Positions 16,200-25,600 are shown, counted from the stretch's first letter. The stretch is DNA of 28,650 nt from Bacteroidales bacterium UBA1216 (GCA_002309255.1 DBXI01000072.1:1-28650); one strand, 5' to 3'. Numbers and translations are program-made. Notes: a model not told the origin generated them from the sequence alone.

Positions 16200-16226
16200 A
16201 AATTGAAAGGTGAAAGGTGAGAGGTG
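16192..16226 (+). repeat. Heptamer array at the rfbA/lipoprotein border
   Basis: Units AAAGGTA, AAAATTG, AAAGGTG, AAAGGTG and AGAGGTG in strict 7-nt phase. The rfbA TAA stop (16197-16199) starts in the first unit, TGA recurs at 16204, 16211 and 16218, and the GTG start of the next gene (16210-16212) is inside the array. Confidence 0.8.
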
Positions 16227-16803
16227 GTATATTGGGATTGTTGTGCTGGCGACAGTTGTATTGGTCGGTTGCCGTCGCACAACGGGTACATCGGCTGCCA
16301 AGCAGGACAACGACACGACCGCCGTGGAGGATATCCTGACTGCACAGCAGAGAGCAGTTCAGGCCGAGAACGAGTTGATTGCCTACGTCAAGGTCTCTCC
16401 CTACAGATGGGTGCAGCATGAGTTCGGATGGTGGTACCACTATACGCATAAGAGCACACTACATACAGAATCGGCCGGTCTGCCACACGCTATTGACACC
16501 TGCTGTCTGATTCATGAGAAGGTGTACTCGCTCGACGGCACCTTTCTGGTGGATGCCGTGCGTGAGTTCGACAGCAATGCTACAGGCAGCCGGACTGAAC
16601 CGTTCGCCTACCGGATGATGCTGAGCGAACTGACGCCGGAGGACACCGTTGTCATGCTCGTGCCTTGGACAGTAGCCTATAGCAAGCGAGGTCGCGACCA
16701 CGTGCCGCCTTACACCAACATTCGCGTGCTGCTCACCCTACATACGGAACCATTTACCGATGTACCCATCATCGAAGATAGTATATCCAACAACGAATTA
16801 TGA
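16210..16803 (+). CDS. FKBP-like lipoprotein
   Basis: The 197-residue product has a signal peptide with lipobox LVGC (C21), so it should be anchored to a membrane on the periplasmic side. Its C-terminal half (AYRMMLSELTPEDTVVMLVP, then AYSKRGRDHVPPYTNIRV) resembles the core of FKBP-type peptidyl-prolyl isomerases and GldI-like lipoproteins of Bacteroidetes. The start is GTG at 16210; no ATG is available in frame before the hydrophobic core. The first residues (MKGERW), including the positive charges of the signal peptide, are encoded by a heptamer array. It overlaps the next lipoprotein gene by 4 nt (ATGA). The FKBP resemblance is moderate and isomerase activity is not shown. Confidence 0.75.
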   Translation: MKGERWYIGIVVLATVVLVGCRRTTGTSAAKQDNDTTAVEDILTAQQRAVQAENELIAYVKVSPYRWVQHEFGWWYHYTHKSTLHTESAGLPHAIDTCCLIHEKVYSLDGTFLVDAVREFDSNATGSRTEPFAYRMMLSELTPEDTVVMLVPWTVAYSKRGRDHVPPYTNIRVLLTLHTEPFTDVPIIEDSISNNEL

Positions 16804-17342
16804 GACATACAATAACACTTGCATCCTGTCTGCTGCTTATACTGGCAGCACTCTCGTCCTGCAACCAGAACAGTTACTCCGCCAAGCGTAACGCGGAGGA
16901 CAAGCTCATAGCGGACTTCATCAAGCGCCAGCAGATCAATATCATCTACGAGGAACCCGAGGCTGATGCCTGGGGCGCTAAGGACTACCTGAAGGTGCCC
17001 GGCTACGATGATCTGTACTTCCACCTGGTTAACGCAGGTGACACCGCCTATACGGTAAAACAGGGTGATAAGGTGCTCGTGCGCTATATACGCTACACGC
17101 TGAACGAGATAGCTGACACAGCACGCTATATGACCACAACCGAACAAGCATATCCAACTGAATTCAGTTACCTGCTTGACTACACCGCAGCGTCAGTAGG
17201 ATGGCACGTAGCTGTGTCATACATGAAGCACTCCGGCGCGGCATGCAAGATCATTTGCCCAAGCAAGCAGGGCTTTGATGCAGAGAAGAGCTCCGTCACC
17301 CCGTACGGCTATGACATGTATATTCAGATACCAAGATATTAA
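16800..17342 (+). CDS. DUF4827-like lipoprotein (FKBP-like)
   Basis: The 180-residue product has a lipobox LSSC (C21) after a hydrophobic stretch. Then come a helical NAEDKLIADFIKRQQINIIY segment and a beta-rich region (VLVRYIRYTLNEIADT). The layout, with the helix running into a short strand, matches what I know as DUF4827, a Bacteroidales lipoprotein family related to FKBPs. It is translationally coupled to the similar lipoprotein before it, and a 69-nt gap separates it from glmM. The pair may be folding helpers or structural proteins of the envelope. DUF4827 membership is from memory and needs a profile search. Confidence 0.7.
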   Translation: MRHTITLASCLLLILAALSSCNQNSYSAKRNAEDKLIADFIKRQQINIIYEEPEADAWGAKDYLKVPGYDDLYFHLVNAGDTAYTVKQGDKVLVRYIRYTLNEIADTARYMTTTEQAYPTEFSYLLDYTAASVGWHVAVSYMKHSGAACKIICPSKQGFDAEKSSVTPYGYDMYIQIPRY

Positions 17343-17411
17343 GGACGGCTGCGCATGACAGGTTAGCCCTTGCGCTAAGTGACATAATTGTAACAAATAG
17401 TAAATGGATTT

Positions 17412-18779
17412 ATGTTAGTAAAAAGTATTTCCGGCATCCGCGGCACAATAGGCGGCCGCGTAGGCGAGGGACTCAATCCCGTAGATATAGTTCGTTTCAG
17501 CGCGGCCTACGCCACGCAGCGCCGTCAGGCTCTTCCAGAAAACAACACACTGATTGTAGGCCGCGACGCACGCATCAGTGGTGCGATGGTTGATGCACTG
17601 GTCAGTGCTACGCTCAGTGCTATGGGTTATCGCGTGGTGAACATCGGCTTGGCCACCACCCCCACCACCGAGCTTGCCGTGATCGGCGAACAAGCTGCCG
17701 GAGGTATCATCCTCACCGCCAGCCACAACCCCATGCAGTGGAACGCACTCAAGCTCCTGAACGAGCGCGGGGAGTTCCTGTCCGATAAGGAGGGCAAGCA
17801 GGTGCTCGCCATTGCCGAGCGCGAGGATTTCACCTTTGCTGAGATAGGCAACCTGGGCTCGATCGAGCACAAGGACTACCTCCCCTACCACGTGCAGAAC
17901 GTGCTGAACCTCAAACTCGTGGATGTAGAGGCTATCCGCAAGGCGAACTTCACCGTAGCTATCGACTGCGTGAACTCCGTTGGCGGATTGGCTCTCCCTG
18001 CACTGCTGGAGGCGGTAGGCGTGAAAAACATCATCCGCCTCAACTGCACGCCCGACGGCCACTTCCCCCACAACCCCGAACCCCTGCCGCAGCACCTGAC
18101 AGAGATCAGCGATCTGCTGCGTAGCGGCAGAGCGGATGTAGGCTTTGTAGTTGATCCTGACGTAGATCGTCTGGCTATTATCTGCGAGAACGGTGACATG
18201 TTTGGCGAAGAGTACACGCTGGTCAGCGTAGCCGACTACGTGCTCAAGCACACGCCCGGCAATACGGTCAGCAACCTGTCATCGACTCGCGCGCTGGCGG
18301 ATGTCACCAAGCTTTACGGTGGCACGTACGAAGCCTCGGCCGTGGGCGAGGTGAATGTCACCACGCTGATGCGCAAGAACAACGCCGTCATCGGCGGCGA
18401 GGGAAACGGCGGTGTGATCTACCCCGCAAGCCACTACGGACGCGATGCGCTGGTAGGTGTAGCCCTGTTCCTCAGTCACCTGGCGCACAGCGGCATGAAG
18501 GTGAGCGAGCTGCGCAAGACCTACCCCAACTACTGCATCTCCAAGAACCGCATTGACCTCACTCCCGACATGGATGTTGATGCCCTGCTCGAACGCATCA
18601 AACAGCGCTACGCAAGCGAACGCATCACCACCATCGATGGCGTGAAGATCGATTTCGCTGACGGTTGGGTGCACCTGCGCAAGTCGAACACCGAACCCAT
18701 CATCCGCATCTACAGCGAGGCGGCAACGATGGAGCAAGCCAATGCTCTTGCACAACAGATCAAAGACGCTATAGCATGA
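17412..18779 (+). CDS. glmM: Phosphoglucosamine mutase
   Basis: The 455-residue cytosolic enzyme interconverts glucosamine-6-phosphate and glucosamine-1-phosphate on the route to UDP-GlcNAc, the precursor of peptidoglycan and lipid A. It has the phosphoserine loop TASHNP (S104), the metal-binding DPDVDRLA, the sugar-binding GEGNGGVIYP and the phosphate-binding SNTEPIIRIYSE. A related phosphomannomutase/phosphoglucomutase role cannot be ruled out by motifs alone, but the N-terminal SGIRGTIGG and the neighbours favour GlmM. The 69-nt gap before it has no promoter match. It overlaps surE by 4 nt (ATGA). Confidence 0.93.
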   Translation: MLVKSISGIRGTIGGRVGEGLNPVDIVRFSAAYATQRRQALPENNTLIVGRDARISGAMVDALVSATLSAMGYRVVNIGLATTPTTELAVIGEQAAGGIILTASHNPMQWNALKLLNERGEFLSDKEGKQVLAIAEREDFTFAEIGNLGSIEHKDYLPYHVQNVLNLKLVDVEAIRKANFTVAIDCVNSVGGLALPALLEAVGVKNIIRLNCTPDGHFPHNPEPLPQHLTEISDLLRSGRADVGFVVDPDVDRLAIICENGDMFGEEYTLVSVADYVLKHTPGNTVSNLSSTRALADVTKLYGGTYEASAVGEVNVTTLMRKNNAVIGGEGNGGVIYPASHYGRDALVGVALFLSHLAHSGMKVSELRKTYPNYCISKNRIDLTPDMDVDALLERIKQRYASERITTIDGVKIDFADGWVHLRKSNTEPIIRIYSEAATMEQANALAQQIKDAIA

Positions 18780-19522
18780 ACATACTGATTACGAACGACG
18801 ACGGTTGGGGTACACCGGGGATCCTTACCTTGGCACGTACCATGTTGGCATTTGGACACGTTATAGTCATAGCTCCTGATGGGCCGCGAAGCGGCGCGGG
18901 GGCCTGCATAACGGTCAACAAACCCATGTATCTCACCCGCATTGACGGCGCAGAGCACGGCCTGAGCGAAGCAGAGATCTACACCACCAACGGCACACCC
19001 GCCGACTGCATCAAGCTGGCTATCAATGCGCTGTTCGATGGTGATGAGTCGAAGATCGACCTCGTTGTATCGGGCATCAACCATGGTACCAATGCCTCAA
19101 TCAACGTCATCTACTCCGGCACAATGGGCGCCTGCCTCGTGGCTGCGGAGCATGGAATTCCGGCTATAGGCTACTCTTACGACGACCATGCGATGGATGT
19201 TGATCTGTCCAATGCAGAGAAGTACATCCCTGAGATCACCCGTCACCTGCTGGAGGAAAAGATGCCCTACGGCGTATGCTACAACGTCAACTTCCCCGTT
19301 GGCGCTATAGAGGGTATCCAATGGACGCGTCAGAGCCGAGCTCACTGGACGAAGGAACTCGAACCGCACACCGACGCCGAGGGACGCACCTACTACACGC
19401 TCATCGGCACCTTCATCAACCACGAACCCGATGCCACGGACACTGATCTGCACGCGCTGGCTAACCACTATATCAGTATCACACCCACCAGTATTGACCT
19501 CACAGCCTACCAGTTGTTATGA
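18776..19522 (+). CDS. surE: 5'/3'-nucleotidase SurE
   Basis: The 248-residue metal-dependent phosphatase hydrolyses nucleoside monophosphates and is linked to stationary-phase survival. The N-terminus MNILITNDDGWGTPGI carries the metal-binding D8 and D9, followed by APDGPRSGAG and SGINHGTNASINVIYSGT, all typical. The frame is open from 18665 inside glmM, but the family N-terminus begins at ATG 18776, which overlaps the glmM stop as ATGA. The following membrane-protein gene overlaps its stop in the same way, so these genes are translationally coupled. Confidence 0.96.
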   Translation: MNILITNDDGWGTPGILTLARTMLAFGHVIVIAPDGPRSGAGACITVNKPMYLTRIDGAEHGLSEAEIYTTNGTPADCIKLAINALFDGDESKIDLVVSGINHGTNASINVIYSGTMGACLVAAEHGIPAIGYSYDDHAMDVDLSNAEKYIPEITRHLLEEKMPYGVCYNVNFPVGAIEGIQWTRQSRAHWTKELEPHTDAEGRTYYTLIGTFINHEPDATDTDLHALANHYISITPTSIDLTAYQLL

Positions 19523-19797
19523 ATAAGTGGGATTCACTCTGGCTCGGATTGTTGATAGGGCTGTTGTTGCCGGCGCTATTCTGTGTGGCGTATGCCCATA
19601 CTATTGGTCTGCAACACTTGTGGCAGGAGGAGATGTTCGAGGCACTTAAGCCCGTCATCGGACGCATGCTCCTGCTCGGATCAGTGGCTAACATGGGCGT
19701 GATGTTCGTGCTGTACGAACTCAACGTCTGGCGACTGGCTAAAGGCGTGATGCTTGCTATTATCCCTTATATGGCCGCAGGTATTATTCTTCTCTGA
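19519..19797 (+). CDS. Small inner-membrane protein, unknown function
   Basis: The 92-residue product has about three hydrophobic segments (roughly 8-30, 47-68 and 73-92) and almost no soluble part, so it should be an integral membrane protein. Its start overlaps the surE stop (ATGA). Its own TGA is the first triplet of a heptamer array that leads into lpxB. I believe a small membrane protein at this place between surE and lpxB occurs in other Bacteroidales, which would suggest a role near lipid A synthesis. That is context only; I recognise no motif. Confidence 0.8.
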   Translation: MNKWDSLWLGLLIGLLLPALFCVAYAHTIGLQHLWQEEMFEALKPVIGRMLLLGSVANMGVMFVLYELNVWRLAKGVMLAIIPYMAAGIILL

Positions 19798-19815
19798 CAA
19801 ATGGTAAATGGCCAA
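19795..19815 (+). repeat. Heptamer array at the membrane-protein/lpxB border
   Basis: Units TGACAAA, TGGTAAA and TGGCCAA. The first gives the TGA stop of the upstream gene (19795-19797) and the second/third junction gives the lpxB ATG (19808). It belongs to the same TGACAAA type as the array at the addA/addB border. Confidence 0.65.
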
Positions 19816-20944
19816 ATATTTCCTCATAGCCGGTGAAGCCTCGGGTGACGCTCATGCCGCCCGGCTCATAGCCGCTCTGCGTCAGCACGATGCAGAGGCG
19901 GTGTTCATCGGATTGGGAGGTGACAAGATGCAGGCTGAAGGCTGCCGGCTCTATCAGCACTACCGGAACATGGCGTACATGGGCTATGTGGAGGTGATCC
20001 GTCACATGAAGGACATCCGCGCCAATATCCGCATCGCGGAGCAGGCCTTGCTCAGCCAGCAGCCCGACGAGCTAATCCTGATCGACTACCCGGGTTTCAA
20101 CCTGCGCATGGCTAAGTTCGCCAAGCAGCACCTGCCCGCCACCCGCGTCACCTATTATATCCCGCCTAAGGTATGGGCGTGGAAACGATGGCGCGTGCAT
20201 AGCATCGGCCGCTACTGTGACCGCATATTAGGTATCTTCCCCTTTGAGCCGGATTTCTATGCCCGCTACGACTACACCTGCACCTACGTAGGCAACCCCA
20301 CAGCCGAAGCGATTGAGGATTATAAGAAGTCTGTAGTAAGAAGTGAGAAGTTAGATGTTAGAAGTGAGGAGTCAGACTATATTGCGCTGCTACCAGGCAG
20401 CCGGCGACATGAGATAGAGAACTGCCTGCCTAAGATGCTCGCCGCCGCCGAGCAGGTGGCCAGTGAGTTGCCGACAATCCGTCGCATCATTGTCACACAG
20501 GCACCCGGCATCGAGCCCGAGATCTACCACCACCTATGTGACGGACATCCGCTCGTCAGCCTGACCACCGACACCTACGCCACCGCCCTTCATGCCCGCG
20601 CAGCGGTCGTCAACTCCGGAACAGCTACACTTGAGACCGCCCTGCTCGGTTGTCCGCAGGTAGCAGTCTATCACCTGGCATTCGGACGGCTATTGGGTTT
20701 CCTGCGTCCCGTGATGTTCCAGATCCCGCACTTCACGCTGGTGAACATCATCGCCGGACGCGAGGTCATCCGCGAGCTGCTTGTTTACGAGTTCACAGTC
20801 GAGTCCACGCGCAACGAGCTCCGCCGTCTGCTCACCGATACCGATTACACAACACGCATACGCCAAGGCTACGCTGACGTACAGCGCATCCTCGGTACAG
20901 ATAGAGCTGCAGAAACAGCAGCCGCTCTCATCACTTCCCGCTAA
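19808..20944 (+). CDS. lpxB: Lipid-A-disaccharide synthase
   Basis: The 378-residue peripheral membrane glycosyltransferase (GT19) joins UDP-diacylglucosamine and lipid X to form the lipid A disaccharide. Conserved parts are AGEASGDAHAARLI at the N-terminus, YYIPPKVWAWKRWR, ALLPGSRRHEIENCLPKML and NSGTATLETALLGCPQVAVY. In the linker before ALLPGSR, about residues 173-189 are encoded by a seven-unit heptamer array and read KKSVVRSEKLDVRSEES, so the usual variable linker has been replaced or expanded. The ATG at 19808 lies in another heptamer array. Its stop is only 3 nt from the convergent mgtC-like stop. It is the last gene of the rfbA run. Confidence 0.96.
   Translation: MAKYFLIAGEASGDAHAARLIAALRQHDAEAVFIGLGGDKMQAEGCRLYQHYRNMAYMGYVEVIRHMKDIRANIRIAEQALLSQQPDELILIDYPGFNLRMAKFAKQHLPATRVTYYIPPKVWAWKRWRVHSIGRYCDRILGIFPFEPDFYARYDYTCTYVGNPTAEAIEDYKKSVVRSEKLDVRSEESDYIALLPGSRRHEIENCLPKMLAAAEQVASELPTIRRIIVTQAPGIEPEIYHHLCDGHPLVSLTTDTYATALHARAAVVNSGTATLETALLGCPQVAVYHLAFGRLLGFLRPVMFQIPHFTLVNIIAGREVIRELLVYEFTVESTRNELRRLLTDTDYTTRIRQGYADVQRILGTDRAAETAAALITSR
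20325..20373 (+). repeat. Heptamer array inside lpxB, seven units
   Basis: Units AGAAGTC, TGTAGTA, AGAAGTG, AGAAGTT, AGATGTT, AGAAGTG and AGGAGTC in strict 7-nt phase. TGA, TAG and TAA triplets occur at unit junctions but all fall outside the lpxB frame. Because 21 nt is seven codons, the peptide shows a 7-residue repeat (VRSEKLD, VRSEESD). Confidence 0.85.
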
Positions 20945-20947
20945 AAC

Positions 20948-21403
20948 TTACGATTCAGGATGTTTATCCTCCTTCTCGAGCTTAGTGAGCCTGTGCTTGA
21001 AGAAGATGTTGATCGCCACGATGGTCACTGTGCCCAGCACCGCCTCTGCGAACATTCCAAAGCCACACAGACCGCCCACCGCCGCGGCGCACCACACGGT
21101 GGCTGCCGTAGTCAAGCCCTTGACCGTGTCGCCGTCCTTGAAGATAATTCCGGCACCTAAGAAACCGATACCCGACACCACCTGCGCAATGATACGTGAA
21201 TTATCGCCGCCGAAGATGGTAGGTGACATCAGTACGTAGAGCGAAGTACCGATGGCTATCAGTGATATAGTGCGCGTGCCTACCACCTTGCCGTGAAGCT
21301 CACGTTCTACCCCGATCAAGTAGCCTAATATAGTAGCTAAAACAATCTTCGTGATGGCGGATACCCAGTCTGCATGGATGAAGGAGTCAATGAATTGCTG
21401 CAT
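20948..21403 (-). CDS. MgtC/SapB family membrane protein
   Basis: The 151-residue integral membrane protein shows the MgtC-family core: TILGYLIGVERELHGKVVGTRTI-type start (split across the first two helices), then SGIGFLGAGIIFKDG and LTTAATVWCAAAVGGLCG. Family members are linked to magnesium homeostasis and control of ATP synthase in enterobacteria; in Bacteroidales the role is unknown. The C-terminal ~15 residues are charged and cytoplasmic-looking (LTKLEKEDKH). It follows the GH53 gene after 33 nt on the same strand and is convergent with lpxB with a 3-nt gap and no visible terminator. No own promoter was found. Confidence 0.9.
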   Translation of the reverse strand: MQQFIDSFIHADWVSAITKIVLATILGYLIGVERELHGKVVGTRTISLIAIGTSLYVLMSPTIFGGDNSRIIAQVVSGIGFLGAGIIFKDGDTVKGLTTAATVWCAAAVGGLCGFGMFAEAVLGTVTIVAINIFFKHRLTKLEKEDKHPES

Positions 21404-21436
21404 AATATATGTTAAGTTTAGTATAGTTATTTGTTA

Positions 21437-22501
21437 TCACTTGTCTGCCATCAGTAGGCGCAGTGCTTCTGTAGGTCGGCCATCGGGCGCAAAGGCGCCC
21501 ATGTTGTAACTTCCCCAACCCAGCGGGATATACTCCGCCGGCCGCCAGTCGCCGTAGCACTCCGGCTCCCAGTAAAAGATCCCTGCACAGGAGTCAATGG
21601 TCTGCGCACGGCTCAGGAAATCCGCCATCACGGTGGCAGACAGGCTATCGCCGTTGAACATTCCGATCTCCGCCACCATCACCGGACAGTGCCAGTCGGC
21701 TATCAGTTGGCGGATATTCGCTTCAGCCAGCTCATTCATCTCCTGCCAGCTCTTACCTCCGCACCAGGCACTCATCATCGGGTAGTGCGATAGGCCGATC
21801 ATGTCCCACTTGCCGCCATGTTCATGCATCGCGCTCCAGAACCAGTCACGGCGCTCATAAGCGTTATCCACATGCACGATCACCGCTATATTCGGGAACA
21901 CCTCTTTCGCCGCGTCGTAGCCAGCCGCCGTGAAGCCTGCGTACCGATCCCAGCAGCCGTTGCTGTTATCATCCTTGTCCACCAGCTGCCCTACAGGCCA
22001 TAGCAAGCCGTTGGGCGTCTCGTTGCCCACCTGCACCCATTCGGGCTCGATCCCTTCTGCCTTCAGCGCGCCCAGCACAGCCTTCGTATGCTCGCGCACC
22101 GCACGAAGCAAGCCTTCGTAGTCATACTCCTGCCACGATTCGGGGATAGACTGGTGACTGGGGTCGGCAAAAAAATCCGAGTAGTGGACATCAATCATCA
22201 GCCGCTGCCCTTGCTTGGCTGCACGCCGAGCCAGATAGAGCATATCATCCAGGTTGCTCCAACCCGTTGAATGGTTCACCCATACGCGCAACCGAACGGC
22301 GTTCATGCCCATGCTGCGCAGCAGACCGATGCAGTCCTGAGAAACAAAGTCCTCATCATAGAACAAGATGCCGTCGTGCTCCATCTCACTCAGCCAACTC
22401 AGGTCGGCACCACGAGCCCATGTGCCGCGCTGGCTGTCGGCCTGATGACCGCAACTCGCCAACAGAAAGGCGGTTAAACCAATGATCCAAATATGCTTCA
22501 T
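21437..22501 (-). CDS. GH53 endo-beta-1,4-galactanase-like lipoprotein
   Basis: The 354-residue product has a lipobox LASC (C17), so it is probably membrane-anchored outside the cytoplasm. The catalytic domain matches glycoside hydrolase family 53: GADLSWLSEMEHDGILFYDE, NAVRLRVWVN, LMIDVHYSDFFADPSHQ, WVQVGNETPNG with acid/base E161, and MVAEIG with nucleophile E278. It should cut beta-1,4-galactan side chains of pectin. The reading frame extends to 22540, but that part is the promoter; ATG 22501 starts the signal peptide. There are no SusC/SusD-like genes or other glycosidases nearby, so it is a stand-alone enzyme rather than part of a visible polysaccharide locus. Confidence 0.93.
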   Translation of the reverse strand: MKHIWIIGLTAFLLASCGHQADSQRGTWARGADLSWLSEMEHDGILFYDEDFVSQDCIGLLRSMGMNAVRLRVWVNHSTGWSNLDDMLYLARRAAKQGQRLMIDVHYSDFFADPSHQSIPESWQEYDYEGLLRAVREHTKAVLGALKAEGIEPEWVQVGNETPNGLLWPVGQLVDKDDNSNGCWDRYAGFTAAGYDAAKEVFPNIAVIVHVDNAYERRDWFWSAMHEHGGKWDMIGLSHYPMMSAWCGGKSWQEMNELAEANIRQLIADWHCPVMVAEIGMFNGDSLSATVMADFLSRAQTIDSCAGIFYWEPECYGDWRPAEYIPLGWGSYNMGAFAPDGRPTEALRLLMADK

Positions 22502-22529
22502 AATTTTGCTATTTATCCCAATTATTGTG

Positions 22530-22561
22530 CAAAGATACAACTTTTTTTACAAATATACAAA
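22530..22561 (-). promoter_or_regulatory. Promoter of the GH53-mgtC pair
   Basis: On the minus strand TTTG (22558-22561), a 20-nt spacer and TATCTTTG (22530-22537). The start codon at 22501 follows 29 nt after the -7 box. Confidence 0.85.
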
Positions 22562-22597
22562 TTTTCGGTGCAAAATAGGACATTTTTATGCTTGATA

Positions 22598-22629
22598 TTT
22601 GTTTATTTCAAAAAAAAGTTGTATCTTAG
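22598..22629 (+). promoter_or_regulatory. Promoter of the addA-addB pair
   Basis: TTTG (22598-22601), a 20-nt spacer and TATCTTAG (22622-22629), a slightly off-consensus -7 box. It is divergent from the GH53 promoter 36 nt away. The leader to ATG 22654 is only about 20 nt. Confidence 0.75.
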
Positions 22630-22653
22630 TAGCGAAATTACGTGCAATTACCT

Positions 22654-25600
22654 ATGAGTGCCATCAATATTCATCATCCGCTCACCGTTTGCCGCGCGTC
22701 TGCAGGAACAGGCAAGACGTTCACGCTGGCTGCTTATTACATCGCTATGTTACTTAGCGGTGAGAGTTATCGTAATATCCTGGCCGTTACCTTCACCAAC
22801 GCCGCCACGGCGGAGATGAAGGAGCGCATACTAACCTACCTGCTCGGTATATCTCAAGGCGGCGAACGCGAGTTCCTGAGCAAGGTGCGCGAGTTCATGC
22901 TGCGCGACAGCTCGGCACCCGATGAGGTGCTGCAGGCGCGCGCCGAGGACAACATGCACGCTATCCTGCAGGACTACGACAACTTCTCCGTCACCACCAT
23001 CGATTCTTTCCTCCAGCAGCTCATCCGCAGCATGGCGCAGGCGCTGAACCGCACGGCGGACTTTGCCATCAGTCTGGATGCCGATCAGGTCATCACCTCG
23101 GCCGTGGACACCATGCTCACCACCGAGCTCACCGACGACAGCAAACGCACCGTCTATGAGTACGTCGAGCAGCGTATAGGCGACAGCAAAGGCTGGGACA
23201 TACGCAGCAACCTTATCCGCATAGCCAAGCAGTTGTACAAGGAGAGCGTACAGATCCACAACTCCCGTCTGGCCGCCACAGCTCGGCTCGACCTGGACGA
23301 GCATCGTATAGCCAATTACCGCAGCGCCCTGTATGCGCAACTCAATGCCGCCCTGACGCGTTTCCGCGCGATAGCCAAGCAGGCGGAGAACGACCTGGAT
23401 GCCGGCACGCCGTACGCCAAGTCGCGCAACGGCAAGAGCACGATCGAGAACATGCGCAAGTCAGCCGCCGATCCCAATGCCATGAAGAGGGCTGATCTCT
23501 TCCGTGGTGCTACCGACAACGGTCTCGCTGATGTGATGGCCGACCCGCAACTACGGCCGCTGCAGCAGGCCTGCGACGAGATGCGCCACACTTGGTGGCA
23601 GGTTAACTGCTCACTCACATACCTCAACGACATGCGCCTCATGCACGCACTGGAGGACAGCATACAGCGCTCACTCATACGCAACAACACTGCCCTGCTC
23701 GCCGACACCGCCGTAACACTCGCCGAAGCGCTGCACCCGGGCGATGCGGATTTCATACTCGAGAAAGTTGGCACGCGATATCGGCACATCATGATCGATG
23801 AGTTCCAGGACACAAGTATGCTGCAGTGGAACGTGTTCATGCACCTGGTCAAGGAGATAGTAGCTACCCCCGGACAGACCGTACTGATCGTAGGTGACAC
23901 CAAGCAGAGCATTTACCGCTTCCGAAACGGCGACTGGCAGATCATGGAGTCATTGGGCAAAACCGTGCTTCAGGACGCTTATAACCCCGACACCGCGCCA
24001 CTCGTTCGCAACCAGCGCAGCCGCAGGAACGTGGTGGCATTCAACCTCGGCGTGATGCATCAGGTAGCCATACAGGAAAACCTTCTATACCCCGTCTCCG
24101 CAACCGATCAACGTCCCGTAGGCACCACGCTCTACGACGAACAGCAGACCGAGCAACCGCTGCAGAACTTCTACCGCACCGACAAGCACGAGGGTGGTTA
24201 CGTCCGCTGCCGTTTCTACCCGTTCTACGACAAGCGCGCCGCAGCCAAGGTTGGCACCGACACCCTACTTAAACTGCCGCAGCAGCAGGCATTATGGAAC
24301 GATGTCTGCACCACCATCGAGCAGCTTCTCTCTTCCGATGAACGACCACAGGATATACTTGTGCTCGCCCGCTTCAACAGCGAGATACAGGATTGGGTGA
24401 CCTACTGCCGAGAGCAGGCCGAGCACTTCCCCTTGCTCAGCCGCACGCAGATGGTGTCACGCGACTCGTTCAAGCTCGATTCCTGCAACACGGTGCTGGT
24501 ACTCATCGAAGCCCTACGCTTCATCCACACAGGCAGTGCTACCGCGGCCGCGCTCCTGCGTCTGCATTGCGGCGAGGATGCACCGGAGCGCGTCACGACC
24601 ATCGATCGCTCCGCACCGCTCTACGACCAACTGCAGCACCTGCTACAGCTCCTCTTCTGCCACGACGGCAACTACCCCGGCAATGATCTGGCGTATGTCA
24701 ACTGCCTGCTTGACCAGGTGCAGACCTTCATCGCCACCAACGGCAGCGATGTCCGCGCACTACTGCAGTACTGGGAGGATGATATGCACGAATTCGCCAT
24801 CGCAGGCGACAGCAGCATAGAGGCGATCCGCCTCATGACCATCCACAGCTCTAAAGGTCTGGAGGGAAAAACCGTCATCCTGCTCAACGCAGCCTGGAAG
24901 ACGGAGAACGACCGCGACGACGACGTGCTCTGGTCGGAGCCCGTGCAGGTCAGCGGCAACCCCCTGCCGCTCATAGCCGTCAAGCAGGAACCTATCCTGG
25001 AGCACACAGGCGAGCATTCGCCTTACTTCCGAGCATACCGCCGGGAGCACGAAGCCCAACTCATCGACAACTATAACCTCCTGTATGTAGCTCTCACCCG
25101 CGCCGCAGACAACTTGTACGTTTATGGGCTGATCGATGTCACGCAACATACGAACGGTTTCCCCACCGTTGCACGGTCAATCATAGACTATACACAAGGC
25201 GTTTTCGAGCTGTCTTCGGTAATGGAGAGTGAAGTTCCCTATATCGAGTACATCCTCGGCGACGAACCGTTTATCTATCGCGCGGGGCAGCAGAAAGCCG
25301 TCAGTCCGTTCGATTACACCGGTGCCCAAGCCCTGTCCGCACAGCTCTACTCCGATGGCGGACAGGTCACCTTCCGCCAGTCGCAGGAGTCCACGCAGTA
25401 CACGATGCAACCTGACAGTGCCGACAGCATAGCGGCGCAGACGGATTTCGGATTACTCTGCCACGACATCTTCGCGCACATTGCTCGGGCAGAGGATGCG
25501 CCTGAGGTGCTTGACAGTTTCCACCAGCAGGGACTCATCGAGTCCGATGAGCAGTACAAGCAGATAGCCGAACTGCTCCACCGCGCCTTCACTCACCCGC

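Noticed and set aside
20941..20966. Terminator between the convergent lpxB and mgtC-like genes
   Set aside because: Only a 5-bp AGGAT/ATCCT hairpin inside the mgtC-like end is visible, without U-tracts; the genes end 3 nt apart.
21437..22501. Polysaccharide utilisation locus around the GH53 gene
   Set aside because: No SusC/SusD-like genes, regulators or other glycosidases occur nearby; the only partner on the strand is an mgtC-like gene.
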